DNA from: JBQTIQ01 sp052387955
GTDB lineage: Bacteria > Actinomycetota > Acidimicrobiia > Acidimicrobiales > JACDCH01
Direction of reading: 5' to 3'
NCBI GenBank assembly: GCA_052387955.1
Contig: JBQTIQ010000043.1
Coordinates: forward strand, 1-50,537
DNA length: 50,537 nucleotides
The position numbers and the translations under genes were made by a program. Shown here one piece after another: positions 23,765-32,092 of this stretch; position 1 is the first letter of the stretch; the number at the start of each line of letters is the position of its first letter. The notes beneath the pieces are model-generated. The model saw only the letters and a list, made by a program, of their open reading frames with translations, made no database searches and had not been told where the DNA came from.

Positions 23765-24793
23765 TCATCGAGTCACCTCCGCGTGCTCACGAGGGCTTTC
23801 GTTGTGCGGCTGTGGTCCAGGGGTCGCGGCCGGCGGCGGGGGGGCGTCGCCGGCGGGCGTCACCCGGTGTCCGGTGAGCTGGAGGAACACGTCGTCGAGG
23901 GTGGGCTCGCGGATGGTGAGGCCATCGGGTACCAGGCCATCGTCGTCGAGCGCGTGCACGACGTCGATCACGGCCCGGCTCCCGTCGAGCACCGCGACCG
24001 CCACCGTGTGCCCGTCGTCGAGCACCTCGGCGTCGCCGACCGTGCTCAGCCGGGCCCGGGCCTGCGCGGCCGCGGCCGCCCCCGCCAGCCGGACCTCGAT
24101 GATGGTGGCCCCGATCCGAGACTTCAGTTCCGACGCGGTGCCTTCGGCGATGATCCTCCCGCCGTCGATGACGACGATCCGGTCGGCGAGGCGGTCGGCC
24201 TCCTCGAGGTACTGGGTCGTCAGCAGCAGGGTCATGCCGTCGGCGACCAGCTCGGCGATGACCTTCCACAGGTCGCTCCGGCTGCGAGGGTCGAGCCCGG
24301 TCGTGGGTTCGTCGAGGAACAGGACCGGCGGCCGGTGCACGAGGGCAGCGGCGAGATCGAGACGCCGGCGCATGCCGCCGGAGTACGTGCGCACCGGCCG
24401 GTTGGCGGCGGCCGCGAGATCGAAGCGCTCGAGCAGGTCCTGGGCGCGGGCGCCGATGCTTCGCCGGGGCAGATGGGTCAGCTCCCCCACCAGCCTCAGG
24501 TTCTCGCGGCCGGTCAGGTTCTCGTCGACGGCGGCGTACTGGCCGGCGAGGCCGATCCGTTCGCGCACACGGGCCGGTTCGCGGACCACGTCGATGCCCA
24601 GGACCTCGGCTCGACCGGCGTCGGGCAGCAGGATGGTGGTGAGCGCCCGCACCACGGTCGTCTTCCCGGCGCCGTTCGGGCCGAGCAGGCCGAGCACGGT
24701 GCCGGCCGGTACCTGGAGGTCGACGCCGTCGAGGGCGACGACATCTCCGAAGCGCTTGACCAGTCCCTCGACGACGATCGCGGGTGTTCCCAT
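23765..24793 (-). CDS. ABC transporter ATP-binding protein (DrrA-like)
   Basis: The 342-residue ATPase of a DrrAB-type exporter has Walker A GPNGAGKTT, a Q-loop (GLAGQYAAVDE), signature YSGGMRRRL, Walker B VLFLDEPTTGLD and the H-loop replaced by Gln (LLTTQYLEEADR), as is common in this subfamily. The C-terminal domain ends in the DDVFLQLTGH motif typical of DrrA, then a Pro-rich tail. The ATG at 24793 is chosen; a TTG three codons upstream is possible. The gene is divergent from a MarR regulator with an operator-like palindrome between them. Confidence 0.92.
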   Translation of the reverse strand: MGTPAIVVEGLVKRFGDVVALDGVDLQVPAGTVLGLLGPNGAGKTTVVRALTTILLPDAGRAEVLGIDVVREPARVRERIGLAGQYAAVDENLTGRENLRLVGELTHLPRRSIGARAQDLLERFDLAAAANRPVRTYSGGMRRRLDLAAALVHRPPVLFLDEPTTGLDPRSRSDLWKVIAELVADGMTLLLTTQYLEEADRLADRIVVIDGGRIIAEGTASELKSRIGATIIEVRLAGAAAAAQARARLSTVGDAEVLDDGHTVAVAVLDGSRAVIDVVHALDDDGLVPDGLTIREPTLDDVFLQLTGHRVTPAGDAPPPPAATPGPQPHNESPREHAEVTR

Positions 24794-24816
24794 GGGAGGC
24801 AATGCTCGCGCTGGTC

Positions 24817-24832
24817 ATTGACTTGAGTCAAT
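24817..24832. promoter_or_regulatory. Putative MarR operator palindrome
   Basis: ATTGACTTGAGTCAAT is a near-perfect 16-bp palindrome (only the central base pair fails) between the divergent ABC transporter and MarR genes. A related half-site, TGAACTCAAT, follows at 24845-24854. Size and place fit autoregulation by the adjacent MarR protein. This is inference. Confidence 0.65.
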
Positions 24833-24871
24833 CGTTTTCTTTACTGAACTCAATCTCCCTGGGGAGCGGTG

Positions 24872-24877
24872 TAGGCT
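24872..24877 (+). promoter_or_regulatory. Putative -10 box of the marR-like gene
   Basis: TAGGCT is followed by 6 bases and the GTG at 24884, a leaderless configuration. Confidence 0.55.
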
Positions 24878-24883
24878 ACGCCC

Positions 24884-25381
24884 GTGGCCAAGAGAGCCAG
24901 CTCGCCGGCACGCGAGGCGTGGGGGTACCTGGCCGCGCTGTGGTTCAGCGACGAGCTCCACGACAGCTTCCATGCGGCGTGCGCCGCCGCCGACGTGTCC
25001 CCGCCGGTCCTCAAGGCACTCCTGTCGATGGAGCCGGGCGAGGCCAAGCCCATGAGGGCACTGGCCACCAGCTGGCGCTGCGACGCCTCCTGGGTCACCG
25101 GCATCGTCGACGGCCTCGAGGAGAAGGGCTATGCCCGGCGACTGCCGTTCCCTTCCGACCGGAGGGTGAAGGTGGTCGAGATGACCGCCGCCGGCCAGAC
25201 GGCCAAGCAGCGGGCACTCGACCGGCTCCAAGAGCCCCCGTCCAGCCTGCTGGCCCTGCCGGTCGAGGACCAGGAGGCCCTGCGCGACCTCCTGCGCAAG
25301 ATGCACGACCACGTCCCCGACCAGGGCCCGGACGCGCCGGTGGCCCCGCCGCCGCGGGGCCACCGATCGGTAAGCCGCTGA
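24884..25381 (+). CDS. MarR-family transcriptional regulator
   Basis: The 165-residue winged-helix protein has a DNA-recognition helix around DASWVTGIVDGLEEKGYARR and a wing (FPSDRRVKVVEMTAAG). The N-terminal FSDELHDSFHAAC helices form the dimer and ligand region. The C-terminus is Pro-rich. Divergence from the drrAB-like genes across an operator-like palindrome suggests it represses the exporter and itself until a ligand binds. It ends 6 bases from the convergent groEL stop. Confidence 0.92.
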   Translation: MAKRASSPAREAWGYLAALWFSDELHDSFHAACAAADVSPPVLKALLSMEPGEAKPMRALATSWRCDASWVTGIVDGLEEKGYARRLPFPSDRRVKVVEMTAAGQTAKQRALDRLQEPPSSLLALPVEDQEALRDLLRKMHDHVPDQGPDAPVAPPPRGHRSVSR

Positions 25382-25387
25382 CAGGCG

Positions 25388-27064
25388 CTAGAAGCCGCCC
25401 ATCCCGCCCATACCACCCATACCACCCATCCCCCCCATGCCGGCCATCGGGTTGCCGCCGCCGGTGACGAGGTTGGGATCGGCTTCTTCGGGCTTGTCGG
25501 CCACCAGGCACTGGGTGGTCAACACCAGCCCGGCGATCGATGCCGCGTTCTGCAGCGCTGCCCGGGTGACCTTGGCCGGGTCGAGCACGCCTGCCTTGAC
25601 CAGGTCGGTGACCTCACCGAGCACGGCGTCGAAGCCGTTCGAGCCGGTCTCGGCGGAGACTCGTTCGACGATGACCGAGCCCTCGAAGCCGGCGTTGGCG
25701 GCAATGAGCCGGGCCGGCGCCTCGAGGGCGATGGCGACGCTGTGGGCGCCGGTGGCCTCGTCGCCCACGAGCTTGCGCACCAGGGCGTCGACATCGGGCT
25801 TGGCCCGCAGCAGCGCCGTCCCGCCGCCGGGCACCACGCCTTCTTCGATGGCGGCTCGGGTGGCCGACACCGCATCCTCGATCCGGTGCTTCTTCTCCTT
25901 GAGCTCGACCTCGGTGGCGGCGCCCACCTTGATGACGGCCACCCCACCGGACAGCTTGGCCAGACGCTCGGCCATCTTCTCGCGGTCCCAGTCGGAGTCG
26001 GTCTCTTCCATCTCCCGCTTGATGCGGGCGACCCGGGCCTTGACGTCGCCCTCGGTGCCGCCACCCTCGACGATGGTGGTGTCGTCCTTGGTTATGACGA
26101 CCTTGCGGGCCGTACCCAGCAGGTCGAGGGTCACGCCGTCGAGCTTGAGGCCGACGACGTCGGAGATGACCTGGGCGCCGGTGAGGACGGCTACGTCCTC
26201 GAGCATGGCCTTGCGACGGTCGCCGAAGGCGGGGGCCTTCACCGCCGCGGCCGTGAACGTGCCCCTGATCTTGTTGACGACCAGCGTGGCGAGGGCCTCG
26301 CCCTCGACGTCCTCGGCGATGACGACCAACGGGCGGCCGGTCTGCATGACCAGCTCGAGCACCGGCAGGAGGTCCTGGGCCGAGCTGATCTTGCCCTCGT
26401 GCACCAGGAGGTAGGGGTCGGCCAACACGGCTTCCTGGCGGTCGGGATCGGTCACGAAGTAGGGCGAGAGGTAGCCCTTGTCGAACTGCATGCCCTCGGT
26501 GAACTCGAGTTCGATGCCGAAGGTGTTCGATTCCTCGACGGTGACGACCCCGTCCTTGCCGACCTTGTCCATGGCCTCGGCGATGACCTCACCGATGGCG
26601 GTGTCGGCGGCGGAGATGGTGGCCACCTGGGCGATCTCGGCCTTGTCGTCGATCTCCTTGGCCATCTTGGCGATGGCGGTGACGGCGACGTTCACGGCCC
26701 TGTCGATGCCCCGCTTGAGGTCCATGGGGTTGGCGCCGGCAGCCACGTTGCGCAGGCCCTCGTGGACCAGGCTCTGGGCCAGCACGGTGGCTGTGGTGGT
26801 GCCGTCGCCGGCGACGTCGTTGGTCTTGGTCGCCACTTCCTTCACCAGCTGCGCGCCCATGTTCTCGAAGGGGTCGCTCAGCTCGACCTCTTTGGCGATG
26901 GACACGCCGTCGTTGGTGATGGTCGGGACACCGCGGAACTTGGCGTCGAGGACCACGTTGCGACCACGGGGGCCGAGCGTGACCTTGACCGCGTTGGCCA
27001 GCTTGTCGACGCCCGCTTCGAGCGCGTGACGAGCGGCCTCGTCGAACTTGAGGATCTTGGCCAC
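25388..27064 (-). CDS. groEL: Chaperonin GroEL (Hsp60)
   Basis: The 558-residue chaperonin subunit forms the ATP-driven folding chamber with GroES. It has the N-terminal KVTLGPRGRNVVLD, the ATP-binding VAGDGTTTATVLA motif, the apical DKGYLSPYFVTD and a C-terminal GGM-repeat tail (five MGG units then MGGF). The start is GTG at 27064, 5 bases after the groES stop. A second groEL may exist elsewhere, as is usual in actinobacteria; this one is the groES-linked copy. Confidence 0.97.
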   Translation of the reverse strand: MAKILKFDEAARHALEAGVDKLANAVKVTLGPRGRNVVLDAKFRGVPTITNDGVSIAKEVELSDPFENMGAQLVKEVATKTNDVAGDGTTTATVLAQSLVHEGLRNVAAGANPMDLKRGIDRAVNVAVTAIAKMAKEIDDKAEIAQVATISAADTAIGEVIAEAMDKVGKDGVVTVEESNTFGIELEFTEGMQFDKGYLSPYFVTDPDRQEAVLADPYLLVHEGKISSAQDLLPVLELVMQTGRPLVVIAEDVEGEALATLVVNKIRGTFTAAAVKAPAFGDRRKAMLEDVAVLTGAQVISDVVGLKLDGVTLDLLGTARKVVITKDDTTIVEGGGTEGDVKARVARIKREMEETDSDWDREKMAERLAKLSGGVAVIKVGAATEVELKEKKHRIEDAVSATRAAIEEGVVPGGGTALLRAKPDVDALVRKLVGDEATGAHSVAIALEAPARLIAANAGFEGSVIVERVSAETGSNGFDAVLGEVTDLVKAGVLDPAKVTRAALQNAASIAGLVLTTQCLVADKPEEADPNLVTGGGNPMAGMGGMGGMGGMGGMGGF

Positions 27065-27069
27065 GTCGT

Positions 27070-27363
27070 CTACTTCTTGACGACGGCGAGCACATCACGA
27101 GCATTGAGGATGAGGAGGTCCTCACCCTCGCTCGTGATCTCGGTACCGCCGTACTTGGAGTAGACGACGATGTCGCCGGTCTTGACGTCGACCGGGATCA
27201 ACTCGCCGGTCGTGTCGGAACGCTTGCCGGGGCCTACCGCCAACACTTCGCCCTGCTGGGGCTTTTCCTTGGCGGTGTCAGGGATGACCAGGCCGCTGGC
27301 CGTCTTCTCCTCGGACTCGTTGGGCTTGACAACGATCCGGTCCTCGAGGGGCGAAAGGTTCAT
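27070..27363 (-). CDS. groES: Co-chaperonin GroES (Hsp10)
   Basis: The 97-residue protein forms the heptameric lid of the GroEL chamber. It has the N-terminal LEDRIVVKP strand, the mobile loop (EEKTASGLVIPDTAKEKP) and the GDIVVYSKYGGTEI core. An ATG with CGGAGG upstream opens the gene. It is first in the groES-groEL operon and lies behind a CIRCE operator, so heat-shock control by HrcA is expected. hrcA is not in the window. Confidence 0.97.
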   Translation of the reverse strand: MNLSPLEDRIVVKPNESEEKTASGLVIPDTAKEKPQQGEVLAVGPGKRSDTTGELIPVDVKTGDIVVYSKYGGTEITSEGEDLLILNARDVLAVVKK

Positions 27364-27384
27364 GGGGTGCCTCCGTTAGCGGGC

Positions 27385-27411
27385 TTAGCACTCTCGTTCA
27401 GCGAGTGCTAA
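27385..27411. promoter_or_regulatory. CIRCE operator of groESL
   Basis: TTAGCACTC (27385-27393), a 9-base spacer and GAGTGCTAA (27403-27411) form a perfect match to the CIRCE element bound by the HrcA repressor. It overlaps the predicted transcription start and lies about 20 bases upstream of the groES start codon. Confidence 0.95.
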
Positions 27412-27440
27412 CCCTAGGCCCAAACCGTTAGCGCTCGCAA
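27411..27440 (-). promoter_or_regulatory. Predicted groESL promoter
   Basis: On the minus strand, TTGCGA (-35, 27435-27440), an 18-base spacer and TAGGGT (-10, 27411-27416) abut CIRCE, so HrcA binding would block initiation. Confidence 0.55.
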
Positions 27441-27471
27441 CCGCCGAGTGCCAGCGGGCCACCGGTGGCGG

Positions 27472-28503
27472 CTACGAAGTGAGGGGAAGGCCGAGGTTGG
27501 GGTCGGCGCCGGCGTCGAGGGGTGTGGGGCCGTCGGAGCGGAGCCGCCACCAGGCTGCCGACGCGACCATGGCGGCGTTGTCGGTGCACATGGCCCGGCT
27601 GGGGAGGAAGCCGTGCAGCCCCCGCTCGACACAGGCGTCGAGGAAGCGCTCCCGCAACTGCGAGTTGGCGGCGACGCCTCCGCCGATACACATCCCCTTG
27701 GCCCCGATGGCCTCGGCCGCCCGGGCCGCCTTGGCCACCAGGACGTCGACGACGGCCTCCTGGAAGCTGGCGCAGACATCGGGGGTGGAGACGTCGGGGT
27801 GCCGGCGCACGTAATTGACGACGGCCGTCTTGAGCCCGCTGAAGGAGAAGTCGTAGCCGTCGTCGTAGAGGGCACGGGGGAAGCGGATGGCCTCGGGGTC
27901 GCCCTCCATGGCGAGGCGGTCGACGGCCGGTCCACCCGGGTAGCCCAGGCCGAGGAATCGGGCGACCTTGTCGAAGGCCTCGCCGGCGGCGTCGTCGATC
28001 GTCTGGCCCAACAGCCGGTAGCGGCCGTGGCCCTCCATCGCCACCAACATGGTGTGGCCGCCGGAGACGAGCAGCACCACCAACGGGAGCTCGAGGTCGG
28101 GCTCTTCGAGGAACGAAGCGTAGAGGTGGGCCTCGAGGTGGTTCACCCCGACGAAGGGCACGCCCCACACCAGGGCCAGCGACTTGGCCGCCGACACCCC
28201 CACCAGCAGCGACCCGATGAGCCCGGGGCCGACGGTGGCCGCCACCGCCTCGACGCCGGAGTCGGCCACGCCGGCTTCGACCAGGGCCTGGGCGATGACC
28301 GGCGTGAGCAGGTGGACGTGGGCCCGGCTGGCGATCTCGGGCACGACGCCGCCGTAGCGGGAGTGGAGGTCGACCTGGCTGGAGACCACCGAGGACATGA
28401 CCCGGCGGGCGCCGACGACCACGGCCGCGGCCGTCTCGTCACACGACGTCTCGATGCCCAGGATCGTGTCGGCCGCGCCGGGCCCGGCCCCTTGCTCCGT
28501 CAT
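27472..28503 (-). CDS. tsaD: tRNA t6A37 threonylcarbamoyltransferase TsaD
   Basis: TsaD transfers the threonylcarbamoyl group from TC-AMP to A37 of ANN-decoding tRNAs, acting with TsaB and TsaE. The 343-residue product has GIETSCDETAAAVV, the metal-binding VNHLEAHLYA histidines, the SGGHTMLV loop, GEAFDKVARFLGLGYPGG and GGGVAANSQLR. The ATG at 28503 is followed by a short variable stretch. It is the last gene of the udg-tsaE-tsaB-rimI-tsaD series, but 205 bases of family 1 repeats separate it from rimI. Confidence 0.96.
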   Translation of the reverse strand: MTEQGAGPGAADTILGIETSCDETAAAVVVGARRVMSSVVSSQVDLHSRYGGVVPEIASRAHVHLLTPVIAQALVEAGVADSGVEAVAATVGPGLIGSLLVGVSAAKSLALVWGVPFVGVNHLEAHLYASFLEEPDLELPLVVLLVSGGHTMLVAMEGHGRYRLLGQTIDDAAGEAFDKVARFLGLGYPGGPAVDRLAMEGDPEAIRFPRALYDDGYDFSFSGLKTAVVNYVRRHPDVSTPDVCASFQEAVVDVLVAKAARAAEAIGAKGMCIGGGVAANSQLRERFLDACVERGLHGFLPSRAMCTDNAAMVASAAWWRLRSDGPTPLDAGADPNLGLPLTS

Positions 28504-28518
28504 TCACCCACCCTGCCA

Positions 28519-28708
28519 ATGCGAGCGCCGGAACGCCAGCGCAGGCGCGGCCGAGCGCGGCCTGCGCGGCCGGGGAAGGCCAGCGCTACGTCCGGGCCGG
28601 CCGGCGACTCATGCGAGCGCCGGAGCGCCAGCGCAGGCGCGGCCGAGCGCGGCCTGCGTGGCCGGGGAGCGCCGCGAGCGCGGCCTGCGGGGCCGGGGAA
28701 CGCCAGCA
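28519..28708 (+). repeat. Dispersed stem-loop repeat family 1, array between rimI and tsaD
   Basis: There are two full units 92 bp apart (28519 and 28611), each beginning ATGCGAGCGCCGGA, and a third partial end-copy (about 28668-28702, GCGGCCTGCGGGGCCGGGGAACG). The array runs to the base before the rimI stop codon. Orientation is plus, opposite to the flanking genes. A 9-bp stem (GCAGGCGCG with CGC-G-GCCTGC) can form inside each unit. Confidence 0.85.
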
Positions 28709-29278
28709 TCAAAAGTCCTCCAGGACGGTGGCGCCGGGGATGCCGGCCTCGAGGGTGTCGAGCCGCCGGCGGTACTCCGGGGCCTGGACGTCGTGCGCCC
28801 ACATGATGAGGGCGTCCTCGCCGGTCTCGACGTAGTAGTTCTTGCGGATGCCGGCCGGGGCGAAACCGAACTGGCGGTAGAGGGCCTGGGCAGGCTCGTT
28901 GCTCATCCTGACCTCGAGGGTCAGGGCGTCGGCGCCGCCGTCGATCGCCCGCCGGCAGAGGTTGACCAACAGGCGGGTGCCGACCTTGAACCGGTGCCAT
29001 TCCGGGTCGACCGCGACCGTGGTCACGTGACCGTCGGTGCCGACCATCATCAACCCCACGTAGCCCACAACATGGAGGCCGACGCGGGCCACGAGGTAGA
29101 TGCGCCCGGAGCGCATGGCCAGCTCGCTCATGAAGAGCCCGATGGACCACGGACGTGGATAGACCTCCTGTTCGATGCGCAGCACACCCCGCAGGTGACG
29201 GCGGCGCATCGCCGTGATGTGCACGAGCACATCGGCCGGTTCGGGCGGGAGGCCGAGGTCGGCCGGTTCGGCGGCCAT
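28709..29278 (-). CDS. rimI: Ribosomal protein S18-alanine N-acetyltransferase RimI
   Basis: The GNAT acetyltransferase of 189 residues is expected to acetylate the N-terminal alanine of S18. The acetyl-CoA motif reads VTTVAVDPEWHRFKVGTRLL, and the C-terminal ALYRQFGFAPAGIRKNYY is characteristic of RimI. The frame begins GTG-ATG; I choose the ATG at 29278. It sits between tsaB and tsaD, the usual actinobacterial place. Confidence 0.92.
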   Translation of the reverse strand: MAAEPADLGLPPEPADVLVHITAMRRRHLRGVLRIEQEVYPRPWSIGLFMSELAMRSGRIYLVARVGLHVVGYVGLMMVGTDGHVTTVAVDPEWHRFKVGTRLLVNLCRRAIDGGADALTLEVRMSNEPAQALYRQFGFAPAGIRKNYYVETGEDALIMWAHDVQAPEYRRRLDTLEAGIPGATVLEDF

Positions 29279-29324
29279 CACCCCGCCCCGCTGGCCCGGC
29301 GGGGAGCGGGCCGTGCCCGGCTCC

Positions 29325-30035
29325 TCACGGGCGGGTGGCCCCGTCGCGCACGGACCAGTTGATCTCGGCGTCGGGTTTGCGGAGGTACATCGGCTGGAGC
29401 TCCCACGGTTTCACCCATTGCTCGCGCAGCGCCTGCGCATGTGCCAACTGCACCAGCGCGGTGGCCGACGGGTAGGCCAGCGAACCGCGCTCGACCATCT
29501 CGGCCCGCGACAACCCCTCGAACACCTCGACGTACCGCAGCACGCCGTCGCCCACCAGGAGCAGGTCCTCCCGGCTGGCCAACAGCTCGGAGGCGAGATC
29601 GTCGGGGGACCCGATCTGGTACTCGGAGAGGCGTTGCACACCGCCCGGTACCTGCCGGTAGAAGGCATAGAACAGCTCGCCCCGGCGGGCGTCGATGGCG
29701 GCGACGATGAGGCGGGGCGAGAACCGCACCGGAAAGGCCAGGAGGTCGAGGCTCGACACCCCGATGGTCGGTACCCGCAGGGCGTGGGCCACCGCCTTGG
29801 CGGCGGCGATCCCCACGCGCAGGCCGGTGAACAGGCCCGGGCCGAGGTCGACGGCGACACAGCCCATCTCCGAGAGCTCGACCCGGGCCTGGCGGCACAC
29901 GAACTCGATCGAGGGGGTCAGGTTCTCGGCGTGACGCCGGCCCCGGCTGGAATGGGCGCTGGCCAGCACACCCTCGTGGCCACCGATGGCCACGCCGACC
30001 TGCTGAGTCGCGGATTCGATGCCCAGGATCAGCAC
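29325..30035 (-). CDS. tsaB: tRNA t6A biosynthesis scaffold TsaB
   Basis: TsaB is an inactive TsaD-like partner that supports t6A formation. The 236-residue product opens VLILGIESATQQVGVAI, has the VDLGPGLFTGLRVGIAAAK motif and lacks the TsaD metal histidines, as expected. The GTG at 30035 overlaps the tsaE end by 7 bases, so it is coupled. Open frame up to 30101 is not supported by the family. Confidence 0.94.
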   Translation of the reverse strand: MLILGIESATQQVGVAIGGHEGVLASAHSSRGRRHAENLTPSIEFVCRQARVELSEMGCVAVDLGPGLFTGLRVGIAAAKAVAHALRVPTIGVSSLDLLAFPVRFSPRLIVAAIDARRGELFYAFYRQVPGGVQRLSEYQIGSPDDLASELLASREDLLLVGDGVLRYVEVFEGLSRAEMVERGSLAYPSATALVQLAHAQALREQWVKPWELQPMYLRKPDAEINWSVRDGATRP

Positions 30036-30532
30036 GGCTGCGGCCCCGTCCCGGCCCAGGGGGCCACGACCTGGCCGAGTGCCCGGGCCCGGGCGGCCCA
30101 CGACGGGCCCACCACCCGCACCCCCACCGACCGTTCGTCGTCGTCGTCACCGAAGGAGAGCGCCACCTCGAGGTAGTCGGGGGGCAGCGCCGGGGCGACG
30201 GCGTCACCCCACTCGATCAAGGTCACCGCGCCTTCGTCGAGCAGTTCGGGCAGGCCCACGTCGTACACCTCTTCCATGTGCTCGAGGCGGTACACGTCGA
30301 GATGGTGCAGCACCAGGCGCCCACCCCGGTACTCCCGGGCCAGGGTGAAGGTGGGGCTGGTGATCGGCCCCTCGATACCGAGCCCGTGCCCGAATCCCTG
30401 GGCGAAGGCGGTCTTGCCGGCGCCGAGGTCTCCGGTCAGCAGGAGGAGGTCACCGGGGCGGGCCAGCTCGGACAGGGCGGCCGCCAGTTGGCGGGTCTCG
30501 TCGGCCGATGCCGTCTGCGCATGCCAGCTCAC
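30029..30532 (-). CDS. tsaE: tRNA t6A biosynthesis ATPase TsaE
   Basis: TsaE is a small P-loop ATPase that recycles the TsaB-TsaD complex. The 167-residue product has Walker A GDLGAGKTAF, a TSPTFTLAREY switch, HHLDVYRL and LIEWGD, in the usual order. The start is GTG at 30532, 31 bases after the udg stop. The C-terminus is a little longer than in E. coli. Confidence 0.94.
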   Translation of the reverse strand: MSWHAQTASADETRQLAAALSELARPGDLLLLTGDLGAGKTAFAQGFGHGLGIEGPITSPTFTLAREYRGGRLVLHHLDVYRLEHMEEVYDVGLPELLDEGAVTLIEWGDAVAPALPPDYLEVALSFGDDDDERSVGVRVVGPSWAARARALGQVVAPWAGTGPQPC

Positions 30533-30563
30533 CGTGCCACCTTCGCTCCCATCGGCGAGATCC

Positions 30564-31142
30564 TCATATGAAGCTCGCCCCCGCCTCGGCCAACGCCTGC
30601 TTGGCCCGGATGAAGTCTGCCCGCATCTGGGCCATGGGTTCGCCCCCGCCGCGGAGTACGGCCGCAGGATGGAAGGTGGGGACGAGTACGCCGGTGCGGA
30701 ACGGGTAGGCCCGGCCCCGGAGACGGGTGATGCCGTCCTTGGAGTCGAGCAGGAGCCGGGTGGAGAAGTTGCCGAGGGTGACCACCACCTTGGGGCTGAT
30801 CAGCTCGATCTGGCGTTCGAGGTAGGGACGACAGGTCGAGATCTCGTCGGGCTCGGGGTCGCGGTTGCCGGGTGGTCGGCACTTGACAACGTTGGCGATG
30901 TAGACCCGGTCGCGGGTCACGCCGAGCTCCTCCTCCATGAGCCGGTCCAACAGCTGGCCCGACCGCCCGACGAACGGCAGCCCCCGCTTGTCCTCTTCGG
31001 CTCCGGGGCCCTCGCCGACGAACATCAACGGGGCGGCGCCGTCGCCCGTCCCGAACACCACCTGGGTGCGACCGAGGTGGGCCAGCTTGCACCTGGTGCA
31101 GCCGGAAGCCTCATCGGCGAGCACCTCCAGCGCGGATGCCAC
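30564..31142 (-). CDS. Family 4-type uracil-DNA glycosylase (4Fe-4S)
   Basis: This base-excision repair enzyme removes uracil from DNA. The 192-residue product has four cluster cysteines: CTRC near the N-terminus, KCRPPGNR, and STCRPYL. It has the active-site GEGPGAEEDKRGLPFVG motif and the C-terminal FHPAAVLR motif. The usual GEAPG reads GEGPG. The GTG at 31142 has TAACCT 8 bases upstream, suggesting a leaderless start. It is the first gene of the udg-tsaE-tsaB-rimI unit. Confidence 0.93.
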   Translation of the reverse strand: MASALEVLADEASGCTRCKLAHLGRTQVVFGTGDGAAPLMFVGEGPGAEEDKRGLPFVGRSGQLLDRLMEEELGVTRDRVYIANVVKCRPPGNRDPEPDEISTCRPYLERQIELISPKVVVTLGNFSTRLLLDSKDGITRLRGRAYPFRTGVLVPTFHPAAVLRGGGEPMAQMRADFIRAKQALAEAGASFI

Positions 31143-31150
31143 GGCGAGGC

Positions 31151-31156
31151 AGGTTA
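31151..31156 (-). promoter_or_regulatory. Putative -10 box of udg-tsaE-tsaB-rimI
   Basis: The minus strand reads TAACCT, then 8 bases, then the udg GTG. Confidence 0.5.
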
Positions 31157-31209
31157 CTGCGCCCCGCAGTCACGGCTTCCCGTACACCGGCGCGGGCGCC
31201 AGAGCTCCC

Positions 31210-32058
31210 CTACGCCGTCATGGCGGCCCGGATGGCTCGCTCCACGGCGGCGGCCGTCAGCTCACGCACGACCGCCGGTTCGCTGGCGACGGCACCGGTG
31301 GCCGCCACCACCAGCGCGTCCCCGTCGACCGCGGTGTGCGCCGGGGCCAGCGCCCGGGCCAGGCCGTCGTGGCCTGACTGGGCGGCGAGGAAACAGCTGA
31401 CCTTGTCGAGGGTGCCGTTGGTGGCGACCACACCGATGGTCGTGTTGACCAACGGTGGCGGCGCCGTCGGGAGCCGAGGTTCGCCCTCCGGTCCGGGGTA
31501 TGCGTCGCCGAAAGCGTTCACCGCCACCAGGGCGGCCACCACGAGCTCACCAGCGCGCAGCACGGCGCCACCGAGACCGGCCGGGCGGGCGTGGGCCAGG
31601 CCCCTCCATTTCGCCACCGTGGCTCCGGCTCCGGCCCCGATACGGCCGGTCGTGGGGCTGGCAGGGCCGGCGACGGCCGCTTCGCAGGCGGCGTAGCCCT
31701 GCCGGGGCCCGGGCCGCACCGACCCGTCTCCTTCCATCAAGTCGAACAGGCCCAGCCCGACCACGATCGGCACCGGCCCGGCGACGGTGGGGTACCCGAT
31801 CCCGAGCTCCTCGCACCAGCGCACGACGCCGTCGGCCGCGGCCAGGCCGAAGGCCGAGCCGCCGGTGAGCAGGACGGCGTCGACCCGCCCCACGCTGCGG
31901 TGGGGTTCGAGGAGCGCGGTCTCCCTCGTGGCCGGTGCCCCGCCCCGGACCTCGCCCGAGGCCACCGTCCCAGCCGGGAACAGCACCACCGTGCAACCGG
32001 TGCGGGCGACGGCATCGGTCCAGTGCCCGACCCGCACGCCTGGCACGTCGGTCAGCAC
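31210..32058 (-). CDS. P1 family (DmpA/NylC-like) peptidase
   Basis: The 282-residue N-terminal-nucleophile hydrolase is of the S58/P1 type, related to aminopeptidase DmpA and the 6-aminohexanoate-oligomer hydrolase NylC. Signatures are DVPGVRVGHW, LLTGGSAFGLAAADGV and VNTTIGVVATNG. Self-cleavage at the Asn-Thr bond of the last one would free the catalytic Thr. The natural substrate is unknown. The GTG at 32058 has GGAGG upstream with good spacing. It lies 34 bases downstream of alr and is probably co-transcribed. Confidence 0.88.
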   Translation of the reverse strand: MLTDVPGVRVGHWTDAVARTGCTVVLFPAGTVASGEVRGGAPATRETALLEPHRSVGRVDAVLLTGGSAFGLAAADGVVRWCEELGIGYPTVAGPVPIVVGLGLFDLMEGDGSVRPGPRQGYAACEAAVAGPASPTTGRIGAGAGATVAKWRGLAHARPAGLGGAVLRAGELVVAALVAVNAFGDAYPGPEGEPRLPTAPPPLVNTTIGVVATNGTLDKVSCFLAAQSGHDGLARALAPAHTAVDGDALVVAATGAVASEPAVVRELTAAAVERAIRAAMTA

Positions 32059-32092
32059 GCTGCCTCCGGTCTCCCGCCGCTGCGGCCCGACG

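Noticed and set aside
28519..28708. Short Arg-rich peptide (MRAPERQRRRGR...) encoded by the forward frame of repeat family 1.
   Set aside because: No ribosome site is conserved, the frame is broken or lacks its ATG in some units, and changes between copies are not biased to silent sites. More likely incidental to a hairpin DNA element.
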